Both the position numbers and the translations under genes were made by a program. A stretch of DNA of 64,000 nucleotides. Origin: Sporopachydermia quercuum (lineage: Eukaryota > Ascomycota > Sporopachydermiomycetes > Sporopachydermiales > Sporopachydermiaceae). Positions 33,195 to 43,528 of the stretch are shown here, piece after piece. Location of the stretch: assembly GCA_001599295.1 (NCBI GenBank), contig BCGN01000009.1:664413-728412 (forward strand). Direction: 5' to 3'. The stretch's first letter is position 1. Every line of letters starts with the position of its first letter. A model generated the notes under the pieces. That model saw only the letters and a list, made by a program, of their open reading frames with translations. It did not search any database and was not told the origin of the DNA.

Positions 33195-33592
33195 TTTAGC
33201 AGTTAACTTCACAACCTGTGAAATACTTGTTTTGGTCTTTTGTATTTTAGATTTTCAATCTGCACTAAAATGTGTAAAAAATAAGAAGTAGCGAATTATA
33301 ATCCGACGTCTGAGCATTAGATGCTCTTGCATATGTAAGGTAAAATAGCACTGGAAAATATAGAACACTTTAGCCTACCTAGGCCATTCAGTGCTGTCTA
33401 TCAGACTACAGTTGAGGAAAAAAAAATTAGCAAAAGATAATTAATCTCAATAATTGATTGTATATAGTTAAAAATAAATAACTAATAAGAGAAATAAATA
33501 TTGGAAAGAGAAGTCTCAGTTCAAAAGGAAATATTGTATTGCCCATTTCCAATGTCTCAGGGTTTAAACTAAGTTAGGACTAAAATTTCGAA

Positions 33593-33687
33593 GCGGATTT
33601 AGCTCAGTTGGGAGAGCGTCAGACTGAAGTNAATTCGGTCACATCCAGTTTATCTGAAGGTCCTGTGTTCGATCCACAGAATTCGCA
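33593..33687 (+). tRNA. tRNA-Phe(GAA) with 22-nt intron
   Basis: The 95-nt gene begins GCGGATTTAGCTCAGTTGGG and ends GAATTCGCA, nearly identical to yeast tRNA-Phe. Anticodon GAA is at 33626-33628. The intron 33630-33651 sits one base after the anticodon and carries TTC able to pair with it, as in yeast. Removing it leaves 73 nt, 76 with CCA. The anticodon stem T-C-A-G-A/T-C-T-G-A pairs fully. The B box GTTCGATCC is present. One N (33631) falls in the intron. Confidence 0.97.
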
Positions 33688-33692
33688 CTCAA

Positions 33693-33699
33693 TTTTTTT
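33693..33699 (+). terminator. RNA polymerase III terminator
   Basis: Seven Ts on the plus strand, 6 nt after the tRNA-Phe end. Confidence 0.85.
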
Positions 33700-34200
33700 A
33701 TGTTTTTGTGGTTTTGCACTATTTTTTTATTTTTTTATTTTTTATTTTTTATCGTTTGGTTGATAAGTCTTTTCTATTTATTTCAAAATTATTACCATCA
33801 CTTTTATTTGTCAATTGATCAATAAAAAGATCTTATTATTAATTGTCATATATACCTCTCGATGGGTAAAAGGTACTAGCGCTAGAATGGAATAGCACAT
33901 CAAGCGATCTTTCATCTTTCCACTGTAGTTGAGTGATACACGCACTATGGAATCATTAATGCGATGCCTTCCTTCTTTCTTGTTAACTGCAAAATATTAT
34001 AAAGACACCATAATAATGTGGTTGATGATATTATACGTACATACTAAGCTAATGAAATATTATATGTAGCATGCTTATATAGTAGAAATGCAGAACGAGA
34101 AGAATATTAAACCAACTAACGAATGATAGAACCGATGATAGATAAAATGAACATCTTGAATGCATATGCAAAAACGAGGTATATAATACAAGAGAATAAT
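33700..34200. other. Intergenic with T-rich tandem tract
   Basis: 500 bp between the tRNA and the CDC7 stop. At 33721-33752 there is a short tandem run of TTTTTTA units; the rest is AT-rich with nothing recognised. Confidence 0.55.
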
Positions 34201-37112
34201 CTAACCAGACAATAATTCTACCTCATTGTCAGGATTGATCTCACCATTGAATCTGATGAAACTAGACAACAAAGCCATATTAGCATCCCACCGTTTACTA
34301 GGATCAAGTTCTAATGAACCCTGAAGCATTTCTAATGCCCAAGCTCTGAAGGGTGTAGGTTTTAAAAATGGAGGATTGATATCACTAAGACTGTCGAATG
34401 TGTCACTCTTTTCGCAGGTATGTTTCTTCTCTTGAAGCTTTTCCAATTCGTAAAACTCAACAGGGTAATCGAGTTCAAGTGCCCATTCGACAATCTCTTC
34501 AAAAGGATATCCTTTTTCTAAGACTGTGGGGATGGTTGTTTCGAATGATAACCCATGAAGATGAGATGCTTGTTGCATAGCTTTTTTACCAAAAATTGTA
34601 GCTATCTCAATCAATGCATCTGTATCATCAGAAGAATAGAAGAAAGGGAATCTTTGAGTAAGAAAAGAAAGAAGGATTACACCAGCGGCCCAGATATCAA
34701 TTTTTGTTGATTGATTGGGGCATTTAAATAGAACTTCTGGAGCTCTGAATCCTCTCGTTCCTGCTCTATTGGCTCTTCTTCTAGGTCTATTATCATCTTT
34801 CAAGTACCCACCAATTGGGGTATCCATAGCCTTTCGAGGTAAAGTTTTGGAACCACAAGGACAATGCTTGGTATCTCTAGGTGAATAGATTTCTGCTAGC
34901 CCAAAATCGACAAGAACCCCTCTTCTAGTTTTAGGATTAAACAAAAAGTTTCTAGAAACGTTAGAGATTTGCTTAGTGAAACAGTAGGATATTGTATGAC
35001 ATCTGTGAAGGAAGGAGAATAAAGAGATTCAAAAACATACGTTGGTTTAACATCTCTATGAATGATTCCTTTAGAATGGATAAACAATAATGCAGAGAAT
35101 AGTTCTTTCATATATGCTTGAATTTCAAATAAGTTCAGCTTTCGATAATAATCCTATTGAAGATTAGTTAGTAATCGCGGTTCCTCGTAAAACTGCAAGA
35201 CATAAGAATGACGGAGATATTAGAACCAGAAATATCGTAACTAGTAAGACAAACACACATACTCTAAAATCACAATGTTCGTAATAAGGAAGAACAGCCA
35301 CAATCTGATCCTCATATCTTATGGCATCAATGATTGGCGAGACCCATTGACAACCTGATAATGAATATAAAAGGTTCAATTCATTGAAAATCCTAGCAGG
35401 GCTACTAGTTACATGAATTCTTTTCAATGCGACTAATTTTCCAACAAGAAGTCCATCACTGCCATCACCACTGGAAGAAGATAATTTCTTTGTTCGTTTC
35501 AATAAGGGTGAAGACCATGAACGACCGTATCTATGATGCTTATTAGTTATATCTTCAGCTTTAAAGACACAAGAGAATGTTCCTTGACCGATTTTATCTA
35601 GTATTTTATATTTAGACGTGATTGAATCAAATTGGGTCTCAAAATCAGAAATCTCCTCTAATATTTCTCTATCAGTGGTTTTCTCGTATTCCTCATTATT
35701 AGTATATTCAACGCTCTCCCCGCTTTCATCATGCGACTTTTGAGATTCATTTTTCTCATTCTGAGTAGAAGACCTAGTGGATGTGGTTTCAGTTTTAGTC
35801 TCGGCAAGTTGCTTTTCTATAGTTTTGTTATCATCAATAGATTCGTTTTTTGAATCGTTGACAGTTTCATCGATTGTTCCTAAGATATTCTGATCAATAT
35901 CTCGTGTGTGTTCCTTTTCATTTTCAGAGACCCTTTCAGTTCTTCCTTTATTATTACCATTGATATTTTGCTCATTATTGTTATTTTCTTTGTAAAGAGA
36001 CGCTTTCTTTGAATTTATAAAAGAGATCCTAGATAGAGCTTTGGTTGAACTTTTGGTAACTTTAGCATGAACAGCACTGTCTGCGTTGGTTTTGATATCT
36101 CTAGTATTCTCAAGAATATTATTCAAACATTTGACAGCATTGCTCGTACCACTTTTCTCATTCCTTGATCTTTTAGCTGCTTCAATTGAGTTTTTCAGTT
36201 CTTTCACAGGAGAGTTGTTACAAGGATACTCAGTCCCTTTCATAGATTCTACAAAGACAGCATTATAAGAGTGTCTTCGTTTTCGTCTTCCACCGGCTGA
36301 TCCAGTAATGCCATTATCATCACCAACATCAGCATCACCATCAGCATTAGAAGATAATTCAGCTCGAAGATTTGATGATTCAGGATCACTGAAATTTCTT
36401 TTAGAGCCAGATTTTCCATTGATATTAGAACCTGATGCAAATGTAGATGATGAAGACAAACTATGAGGTAGATAACCAGTATTGCTATCTAGTTCTGTTG
36501 AAGCCGTCACCCGGATCTCGCTTGAGTCCACAGTAGAATGCTTCCCTCGCTCTTCGTCGCTTTCATTCGAAGAAAGAGAGTGGAGTGTCTTCTCGGCATT
36601 AGAAATTCCTTCCCTTTCTTTGAAAATTGGTTTCAATTGAGAGGCTTGGTCTACCTTAGCTGTCGATTCTGCTTCAATAGCCTTCAAAATATCCCTGTTA
36701 CCATAACGAGTTCTTGGATGATCATCATCAGTATGACTGGCAACGATGTTCTCTTTGCCTTCTTTATCTTCGAGACTTGATTGCTTCACCATGTTTTTAT
36801 CATATTTTCCTTTAACTTGTCTCAGACGGTCACTGAATCTTTTCGCTCCAGTACCACTTACGCTTGTTCTAGATGTTGGCATGCTTTCCGAAATAGTTTC
36901 CCCTTTCAAAGCATTCTAGATAATCAAAATGTTAGTAATTGCCATCTTTACAATGATAGTTTCTACAACAGATTTTATTACTTCTTGAAAGTCTCATCAC
37001 CAGTACTCTATCATCAAATCAGCTACCAGCATACCTTATTGTTTCTCCAGTAGTTTGAGCTCGAAATATCCATAAAAGGATCAGATACTGAAGAACGAGA
37101 ATGAACCACCAT
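34201..37112 (-). CDS. CDC7: Cdc7 (DDK) kinase with long N-terminal extension, four exons
   Basis: Exons 37035-37112, 35263-36915, 35041-35153 and 34201-34951 sum to 2595 nt, 864 residues, in phase throughout. Introns of 119, 109 and 89 nt have donors GTATGC, GTATGT and GTATGT, with TACTAAC or CTAAC branch sites. Cdc7 with Dbf4 phosphorylates MCM and fires origins. The kinase domain starts near Y462 (I-G-Q-G-T-F-S), with V-A-L-K-R-I, catalytic H-R-D-V-K-P-T-N (D611) and D-F-G-L-A-E (D630), a Cdc7-type insert with C-P-C-G, then G-T-R-G-F-R-A-P-E. Two introns flank exon 3, which encodes the catalytic loop. Residues 1-460 are polar Ser/Asn/Glu/Lys-rich; Saccharomyces Cdc7 has only about 30 residues there. 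The first exon start (M at 37112) is the first ATG of its frame; M at 37073 is an alternative. Confidence 0.92.
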
Positions 37113-38184
37113 TGAATGTTCAATCTGTTTTCTGTTCAATTTTTTACCAAACCTTGTATATATGACAGTAGTTACAATTGGTGTTTGGTCAAAAGCAGGC
37201 TTAACAAACAAACAAACAGACAAAATAAAAGCCTCGTAAATTATTTCAGCTGTTTATCGATCATAAGGTTGTAGTTGAGGTAGCGAAATTTATAAAAAAC
37301 CCGTGCTGCGTCGTTTGACTTGTTTTGTTTAGTCATCCGCTACTAGTTGTCCCTTTTGCAAATTTCAGAATAAAACCAGATCAATACCTGTATAACGCTC
37401 TATACGTTAATGCTCTCTTAGTGCTCCTTTGTTTTGCTTGGACATCCAACTATTCCTAGACCTGTCTTCTATATTCCGATCACAGTATTACCACTTAATA
37501 ACCACGCTTACTCTACTTGCCTACTTCCTTATAAAATAGTAATCAAACCTGTATAGCAATTCCCACACTACATAACTATTAACTAGTAGCATAATGCCGA
37601 ACACCAAACCAGAGTCGAAGCTCAACTCACAAAATAAACAACTAATGCTATAAACAAACAATTGCAGAAATAAACAAAGATGCGTGTTTGGACGCGTATG
37701 TATCATGGGACGGATATAATAAACATATTAAAGTTCAGGGTTGAGGGTCACCTTTTCCGGTTTACGTGTTTCTTGGGACTATGAAAAAAAAACTTGAGAT
37801 GATCTCAGGCATGATGAAGCGTAGTGAAGATGTGGTTGTTTTGGTTGGTAATGAAAGAAAAAGCTTAAAGGCACCATGATAAAGTGGAGATAAACACGAT
37901 AAATAATACAGTATTGGACTATCTGCACTGCTGTGATAGAATATTATTGATTGAAAAGGGGGTGTATAACCGGGGCAGAGATTGAAATTGATATTAATGG
38001 GATAACGCTTTCGTGGACACAATTTGGGAGTATAGCATTCGAAAATTATTCATAATACTGCAAATCNTTCGAGCGACTTGATTAAATATTTGAACATACA
38101 AATTGGATTGGAGATAGGTTTAGGAGAATTTAGCTTTATCAGAAGTTATTATAAGTGTTGGAAATCAATCAGTTTCAAAGTGTT
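37113..38184. other. Divergent promoter region of CDC7 and the p24 gene
   Basis: 1.07 kb with no supported gene. An ACGCGT (MCB-like) hexamer lies at 37692-37697, about 580 bp before CDC7; its use is unknown. Confidence 0.5.
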
Positions 38185-38920
38185 ATGTTGATCAAGATGT
38201 GGAGCGTGTTTACAATACTCACTACTTTGTTTCTATTCATTTCTGGAATTCATGCTTCTGCATTAACATATATTGTTGATGCTCAGGAGAAAGCATGTTT
38301 TTATGGATATGTTCCTGAACCGAACTCCAAAATTGGATTTTATTTTGCTGTAAGTATTTACGACTACGAACAGAAAATTTTACAGTTGGGAGCTAACAAA
38401 ATATCAATAGGTTCAATCAGGAGGAGCATTTGATATTGACTATGAAATCAAGAATCCTAATGGTGAAGTAATAGTAGCAGAGACAAAAGAGCGACAAGGT
38501 GACTTCATCTTTAATGCCCAAATTGCTGGTGAATACTCTTTCTGTTTCTCTAATGACATGTCAACATTCTCAAAGAAAGTATTAGATTTTGAAATTAGCA
38601 TTGAAAATGAGGGAATGCCTGGTAAAGAACCTTTGAAAGCTGAACTACCAAAGAAAGCATCTGCAGCTAAGTCTGTTGCTGAAGAAACTACCATTATGGC
38701 AGTTAGTATAGACAAGATTCAAACCAAACTTAATAATCTATTGCGTGATCTTCAATACTACAAAACAAGAAATCATAGAAATCAAGCAACCGTTCAGAGT
38801 ACTGAAGCTAGAATATTCTTCTTCTCTGTCTTTGATGTTCTGTTGATGGTGGGAATGGGCATTCTTCAGGTCGTCATTGTTCAACTATTTTTTAATGATT
38901 CAAGGAAACAAGTAGTTTAA
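38185..38920 (+). CDS. p24-family cargo receptor (Erp2/Erp4-like), two exons
   Basis: Exons 38185-38349 and 38411-38920 join in phase to 224 residues. The intron is 61 nt (GTAAGT, GCTAAC, TAG). p24 proteins cycle between ER and Golgi in COPII/COPI vesicles and sort GPI-anchored cargo. The ATG at 38185 gives a signal peptide ending H-A-S-A; upstream in-frame GTG is not a start. The GOLD domain runs to about residue 110: C-F-Y, then across the splice F-Y-F-A-V/Q-S-G-G-A-F-D-I-D-Y-E-I, with C-F-S-N. The luminal coiled coil includes Y-Y-K-T-R-N-H-R-N and S-T-E-A-R. One C-terminal membrane helix is followed by a short cytosolic tail with F-F and S-R-K. The GOLD and neck sequence fit the Erp2/3/4 branch best. 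Confidence 0.92.
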
Positions 38921-39302
38921 AAGACGTGTGTATATTTAATAATCACCTGGAATCTGGCAATTTCGTCACGGTAGCTGGATACAACCGCNTATATTTACAT
39001 CAAATCATCTACGAGCCATTATTATTGTCATTAGATATGAACTTCTTAGTAGCAATGCAAAATATTTAGGAACCATTGTCATCATTTATTAGATCACTAT
39101 TATCATACTATAAAATTCGTCTTTCTTATTTTCATCCTCTGAAAGCTGCAAAAGTAAGTCCCCAATTTCGTATTTTACCCTATCATATTAACTAATAACT
39201 TGCCATATATGTTTTGGCATATATATTTCATTCTCCCACTATTCGAAGGATGCATCTCCATAACTCACAGAAAAAGTCTCAAACGGTTATCTATCCGTAA
39301 TT
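38921..39302. other. Short convergent spacer
   Basis: 382 bp between the p24 and ZRC1 stop codons. Nothing recognised. Confidence 0.6.
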
Positions 39303-40846
39303 CTAATGATGGTTGCAAGTATCTTCTTCACAGCCATCGGCACATTCAAGAAAACAGTTGTTGCCTCTTTTAAAGGCAGAAGAGAGTTCATTAGTGCTTT
39401 CGGCTCCTGCTGTTAAATTGACTGCTGAACTGGACTTCAAGCTTCCAGTAACAGGATCTAAAAATTCTGGCTGAATTGTAGCAGAATGAACACCATAATC
39501 ATGGAGTAAAGATCTAATCTTTTTAGCTAAATCCATAAAAGAGTCAGGATCATTTGTGACTGCAATATGTAAAGTAGCAATGAAGAGATCTTCCTTCAAG
39601 ATCCAAATGTGTAAATCATGTACAGATGAGACTCCTGGAATATCTTCAATGCTCTGTCTTACTTCTTCAACATCAACTGATTGGGGGGTTCCTTGTAGTA
39701 AAATCTTGGAAGCTTGTTTACAGAGGGGTAAAGCAGAAGAGAAGATAATGGCAGTAATGACCAGAGAAACAATAGGATCGAAATAGAATCTCCAGGAATA
39801 ATCAGTTTTCCAAATGAAAAGTGCTGTGGCAATGACGCCAACATTACCAAGAGCGTCACCCATAACGTGTAAAAAGACACCTTTCATGTTCAACGATTGC
39901 GTTTTCTGAGTAGTTTTAGGTGGTCCAGCGTGAATTGAGGTTTCATCAGTTACTATTGACTTGGAATGTGAATGTGAAATAGCCATTGATTGAGATCTGA
40001 CAATATCTTCAGGCAAAACAACAGTTGAACTCGAACCCTCTTCCATCAATGAAGCACCATAAAAAGCATTTCTTGATCTGGTTTTGGAAAGAAGATTGGT
40101 CTGTTCTCCAATACCATTGGAGAGGAGGCCCGCTTGTTCTCCAATATTCTTGCTAGGGTGACTTTCAGTTGTAGCTCCATTTTGTTCTTCATGATGATCA
40201 TCATGACTATGACTATGACTATGACCATGGCTATGGCTATGTTCATGGAACAATAGTAATCCCACAAAATTTGAAACAAGTCCCGCAAAACCTACAATGA
40301 GGATCAATTGAGGATTCTTGATAATTTGAGGTTCGAAGAATCTTTGAATTGCTTCGACAAATATAGAGAAGCAAAGAGCTAATAGGAAGACAGCATTAAT
40401 TAGAGCCCCAAGAATTTCAGCTCTTTGCCAGCCGTATGTATATTCCGCTGTTTCTTTCCTAGACTTTGCTACATTAACTGCCCATAATGCAATGACTAAT
40501 GAGAAAATATCATTCAACTAGATGTGTGGTTAGTGGTTAGAACAACCGCATTATCAGCCAAGTATATATAATTTAGTGAAGTTCATCCACCGTTATTATT
40601 TTGCATTCACATGCACCTTCACAAGCACATACCATATGGAAAGAATCTGCTACAAGAGCTAGGGAATGTACCATATAACCTATAATATCATACTGTTAGA
40701 ACGACCTTCTAGAGAGAAATGGAACACCAACCGTTACCTTATAATGCCTTTCTAATTAAAAATGGCATACCGATAATAACTTCAAGGAAGAAAAATAGAG
40801 TATCAAGACACAAGAGTGCCATGATTCTAACTTCTTTTCCTTTCAT
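39303..40846 (-). CDS. ZRC1: Vacuolar zinc transporter Zrc1/Cot1 (CDF family), three exons
   Basis: Exons 40771-40846, 40633-40679 and 39303-40517 sum to 1338 nt, 445 residues (yeast 442). The introns are 91 and 115 nt, with donors GTATGC and GTATGT and branch TCTAAC or CACTAAC. The middle exon is only 47 nt and restores the conserved G-Y-M-V-H-S-L-A-L-V-A-D-S-F-H-M. This is a six-helix cation diffusion facilitator that exchanges Zn2+ for H+ at the vacuole. Zinc-site H39-x3-D43 lies in helix 2 and H-V-M-G-D in helix 5. The loop after helix 4 is His-rich (H-E-H-S-H-S-H-G-H). The C-terminal domain contains V-S-S-V-H-D-L-H-I-W. The tail has cysteines (C-F-L-E-C-A-D-G-C) ending H-H. The third-exon frame alone lacks the first helix. 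Confidence 0.95.
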
Positions 40847-42933
40847 TTTGTCTTTTGTTCTTTCAGGTTAGCCGCTTGAAAAAAGCTCAATCTCGGTCTT
40901 TGACAGATATTATATTGTGTGATATCTATCAAAGAGACCTTTTGCGTCATAAACCAACTACCAAGCTGAAAATCAATAACAACCAGCTACAAATATCAAT
41001 AGATATAAATATTAGTGCAACGTCATCAGTAGCAACCTATTTCCAAGCTATGAAATATTTTTTAGCTGTGGAAGTAAAATGTTTGAATAGATTCGATTCA
41101 ATGCTACAGTCAACAACAGGAGTCAACTACTATTCTATTTCTGTTCGTAAGATCTGCAGCAAGAATGTATTCACCCTTTCACAATGCCAATTGGATCATT
41201 TGCTAATTCAAGAACTCTGAAAGAACTATCATAACCAAACATATACCGAATAACATTATAATACATAATTGATTCCTTACATAGTGGTGTTGTCTGACTT
41301 GCCGTTTGCCTACTCATGTTTTTCATCACCAATTTCATATATGTTTGTAAGAAAACACCTGTATTGAGACGAGATTGTTTTTGTATAAAGTTTGTCTGAA
41401 AGGAGAACTTAAACTGGGTTTCTATGAGATATTGCTATTTAAGGTTCGAAGACTGCTAAAAGTGTTCCGTATAAAGTGGGAGAAATGTGGATTGAAAGAG
41501 AGAGAATACGATATGGGATGGATTGAATGGAATATATGAAGTTTTAATGTATTTTTGTTACATGATTTATGTAATTTAGGTACTTGCTTGACAGGGGAGA
41601 TATTAAACTAGATAAAAGGCTGATTGTTAGATGGATGGAAGAGTAAGGAGTTTAGAAGTGTATACTACCTTCACTATGTCATCATGTATTTATCAGAAAG
41701 CTTATGAGTAGGCATGTATGAAGAAACAACTTTTTGTTTCCGTCTCCTCGTCTCAATTGGCAAGGTCAGACCAGGATAATATGCAAGTTGTGGAAGAATA
41801 AGGGGAATGAATGGTGAATCTATCTAGGTTAAATAAACATTTATCAGCGATGACTTTATAACCATTGTTCAGCTTTTCAGTTTTGGCAGCTGGAACCCTG
41901 CCATTCAGTGATTATCTTACTCAATCGGACTTGCTGATGTATTTTGTATAGATTGAGATAATTTTAGTTTGGCTTTCCAATGATTGCGTCCTCCAACTAT
42001 GAATATGCAATTAGTAAGATTCTACATAAAAAAGTTTAAATAGGATCAACGATCAACAATATCCACCCCTTCTGTTTTAACATTCTCTACCAATAGCCCG
42101 ATCATATGAGTATTAAAAAATACACCATTCTCCTATCTTTCTAATACCTCAACTGTTGTTTCTTAGCTTTTGATGTAGCTTTTATTTAGAATGTTTGATT
42201 TTAATATGGAGAAAGGTAGGTATGAACTACCTAAAGCGATCTTAAATGGCCGATAAGGTCTCTTTTATGACAAAAAGTTCACCTTGGCGGTTTCAGTACA
42301 TCCTGTTTTGTTCGAAGTTTCCATACTCTTCAACCCATCTCTAAAGCATGGAGACTGTATTCTTCTCAATTCATCAATTAAGAAGAATATATATATATTA
42401 AAGATGATGTCCGACACTCTACAGTTTGTGATAGATAGTTCGTACTGATCTGCCGGTTTGATGGTACTTTAACAGACTTCCTGTAAGCCTGCTTGGTGAT
42501 TAATCGTTCATCTCATTACAGGTGAGAGAAAAGGTTACTCTCTCGTTTCAACTACGGCATTTGGTAGAAAAATCTATCAATGATCCACCCTTATCCACCC
42601 TTATATTGTGTAGTACATGAATGATAATAGTATATTTATGTTGATATTAATTCAATAAGGCTTTTGATCTGTAGAAGATAGGGGAACCGTCTGAGGACTT
42701 TGAAAAGATATGTCTTTGATAATCATTGTGAGAGAGATAAAACGGGCAGACTTGATTATCATTCAAGTGAATCAAAACATTTAGTCATCCGCAATTAGCG
42801 ATCTAACTGCTGACTGCTGACGAAGAATATAAGTTGAAACTGATTATCAATAGTTATTTAATTCAAGCAGTAAATTGAGTTGTTTTAATCGAAAGGAGTA
42901 GACGTTTAGAGAGGGTTGTTAGACTACGAAACA
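40847..42933. other. Long divergent spacer, no supported gene
   Basis: 2.1 kb between ZRC1 and the CBS gene. A 121-codon plus frame (40855-41220) starts with TTG and has no domain. A direct repeat of TCCACCCTTAT lies around 42583-42604. The rest is AT-rich. Confidence 0.5.
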
Positions 42934-43528
42934 ATGACAGATTTCAGAGGTGTAAGTAAGCAAGTACCTTCATGGTTATCTGGTAAGCGACGAAACTCTG
43001 TAATGTTATAATTGCTCAATTGTGATAACAGAAAAGATTTGAAAGTGAATGGTAACAATACATCAGTAATGTTTCCTGAAATGGCCTCTAACAGTTTGTT
43101 TATAGGCAGAAGTGCAAGATCTTGAGCTAATTCCTATATATATATGTGAGCAACCATATATTCCACTCTCAGGCTTGCTTGACGTTTTGTATGATGACGC
43201 CCACAAGTACATCCTGGTCAAAGATAAGGAGCAGATGGTTGGTTATATTGAGAAAAAGGTACTGATAGAAAGTATGGAAAAGCTTCCAATGCAGCTAAAT
43301 CAGACCATCAATGAAGTTATGGAAAAGTATGATGCTAAAACAGTACTGACACCGGTAACTCCACTGGAAGAGGTTGAAGATTTTCTTGTTAATAATTCCC
43401 TTGCTATTATAACTGACTCCGATAGAAAATTTGTGCTAGGAACAGTAAGCCGACAGGATTTAGAAAATTACATCAAGAACCGTCCTTTTCTAGGGGCTAC
43501 TGCAAATTCAAANACTCCTCCACGATGA
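42934..43528 (+). CDS. Small CBS-domain protein, two exons
   Basis: Best model: exons 42934-42982 and 43110-43528, 468 nt, 155 residues. The 127-nt intron has donor GTAAGC, branch CTCTAAC and acceptor GGCAG; it joins P-S-W-L-S to E-V-Q-D-L-E-L. An alternative donor GTAAGT at 42952 with acceptor TATAG at 43105 also keeps frame and gives 146 residues. Two CBS-type motifs are visible: G-L-L-D-V-L-Y-D-D...Y-I-L-V-K-D...G-Y-I (residues about 35-65) and E-D-F-L-V...A-I-I-T-D...G-T-V-S-R-Q-D-L (about 105-140). CBS pairs usually bind adenine nucleotides. Orthologue not recognised. It ends with a T-P-P-R tail after an N. Confidence 0.72.

Noticed and set aside
40855-41220. 121-codon plus frame beside the ZRC1 start
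   Set aside because: TTG start, no domain, begins within a few bases of the divergent ZRC1 start.
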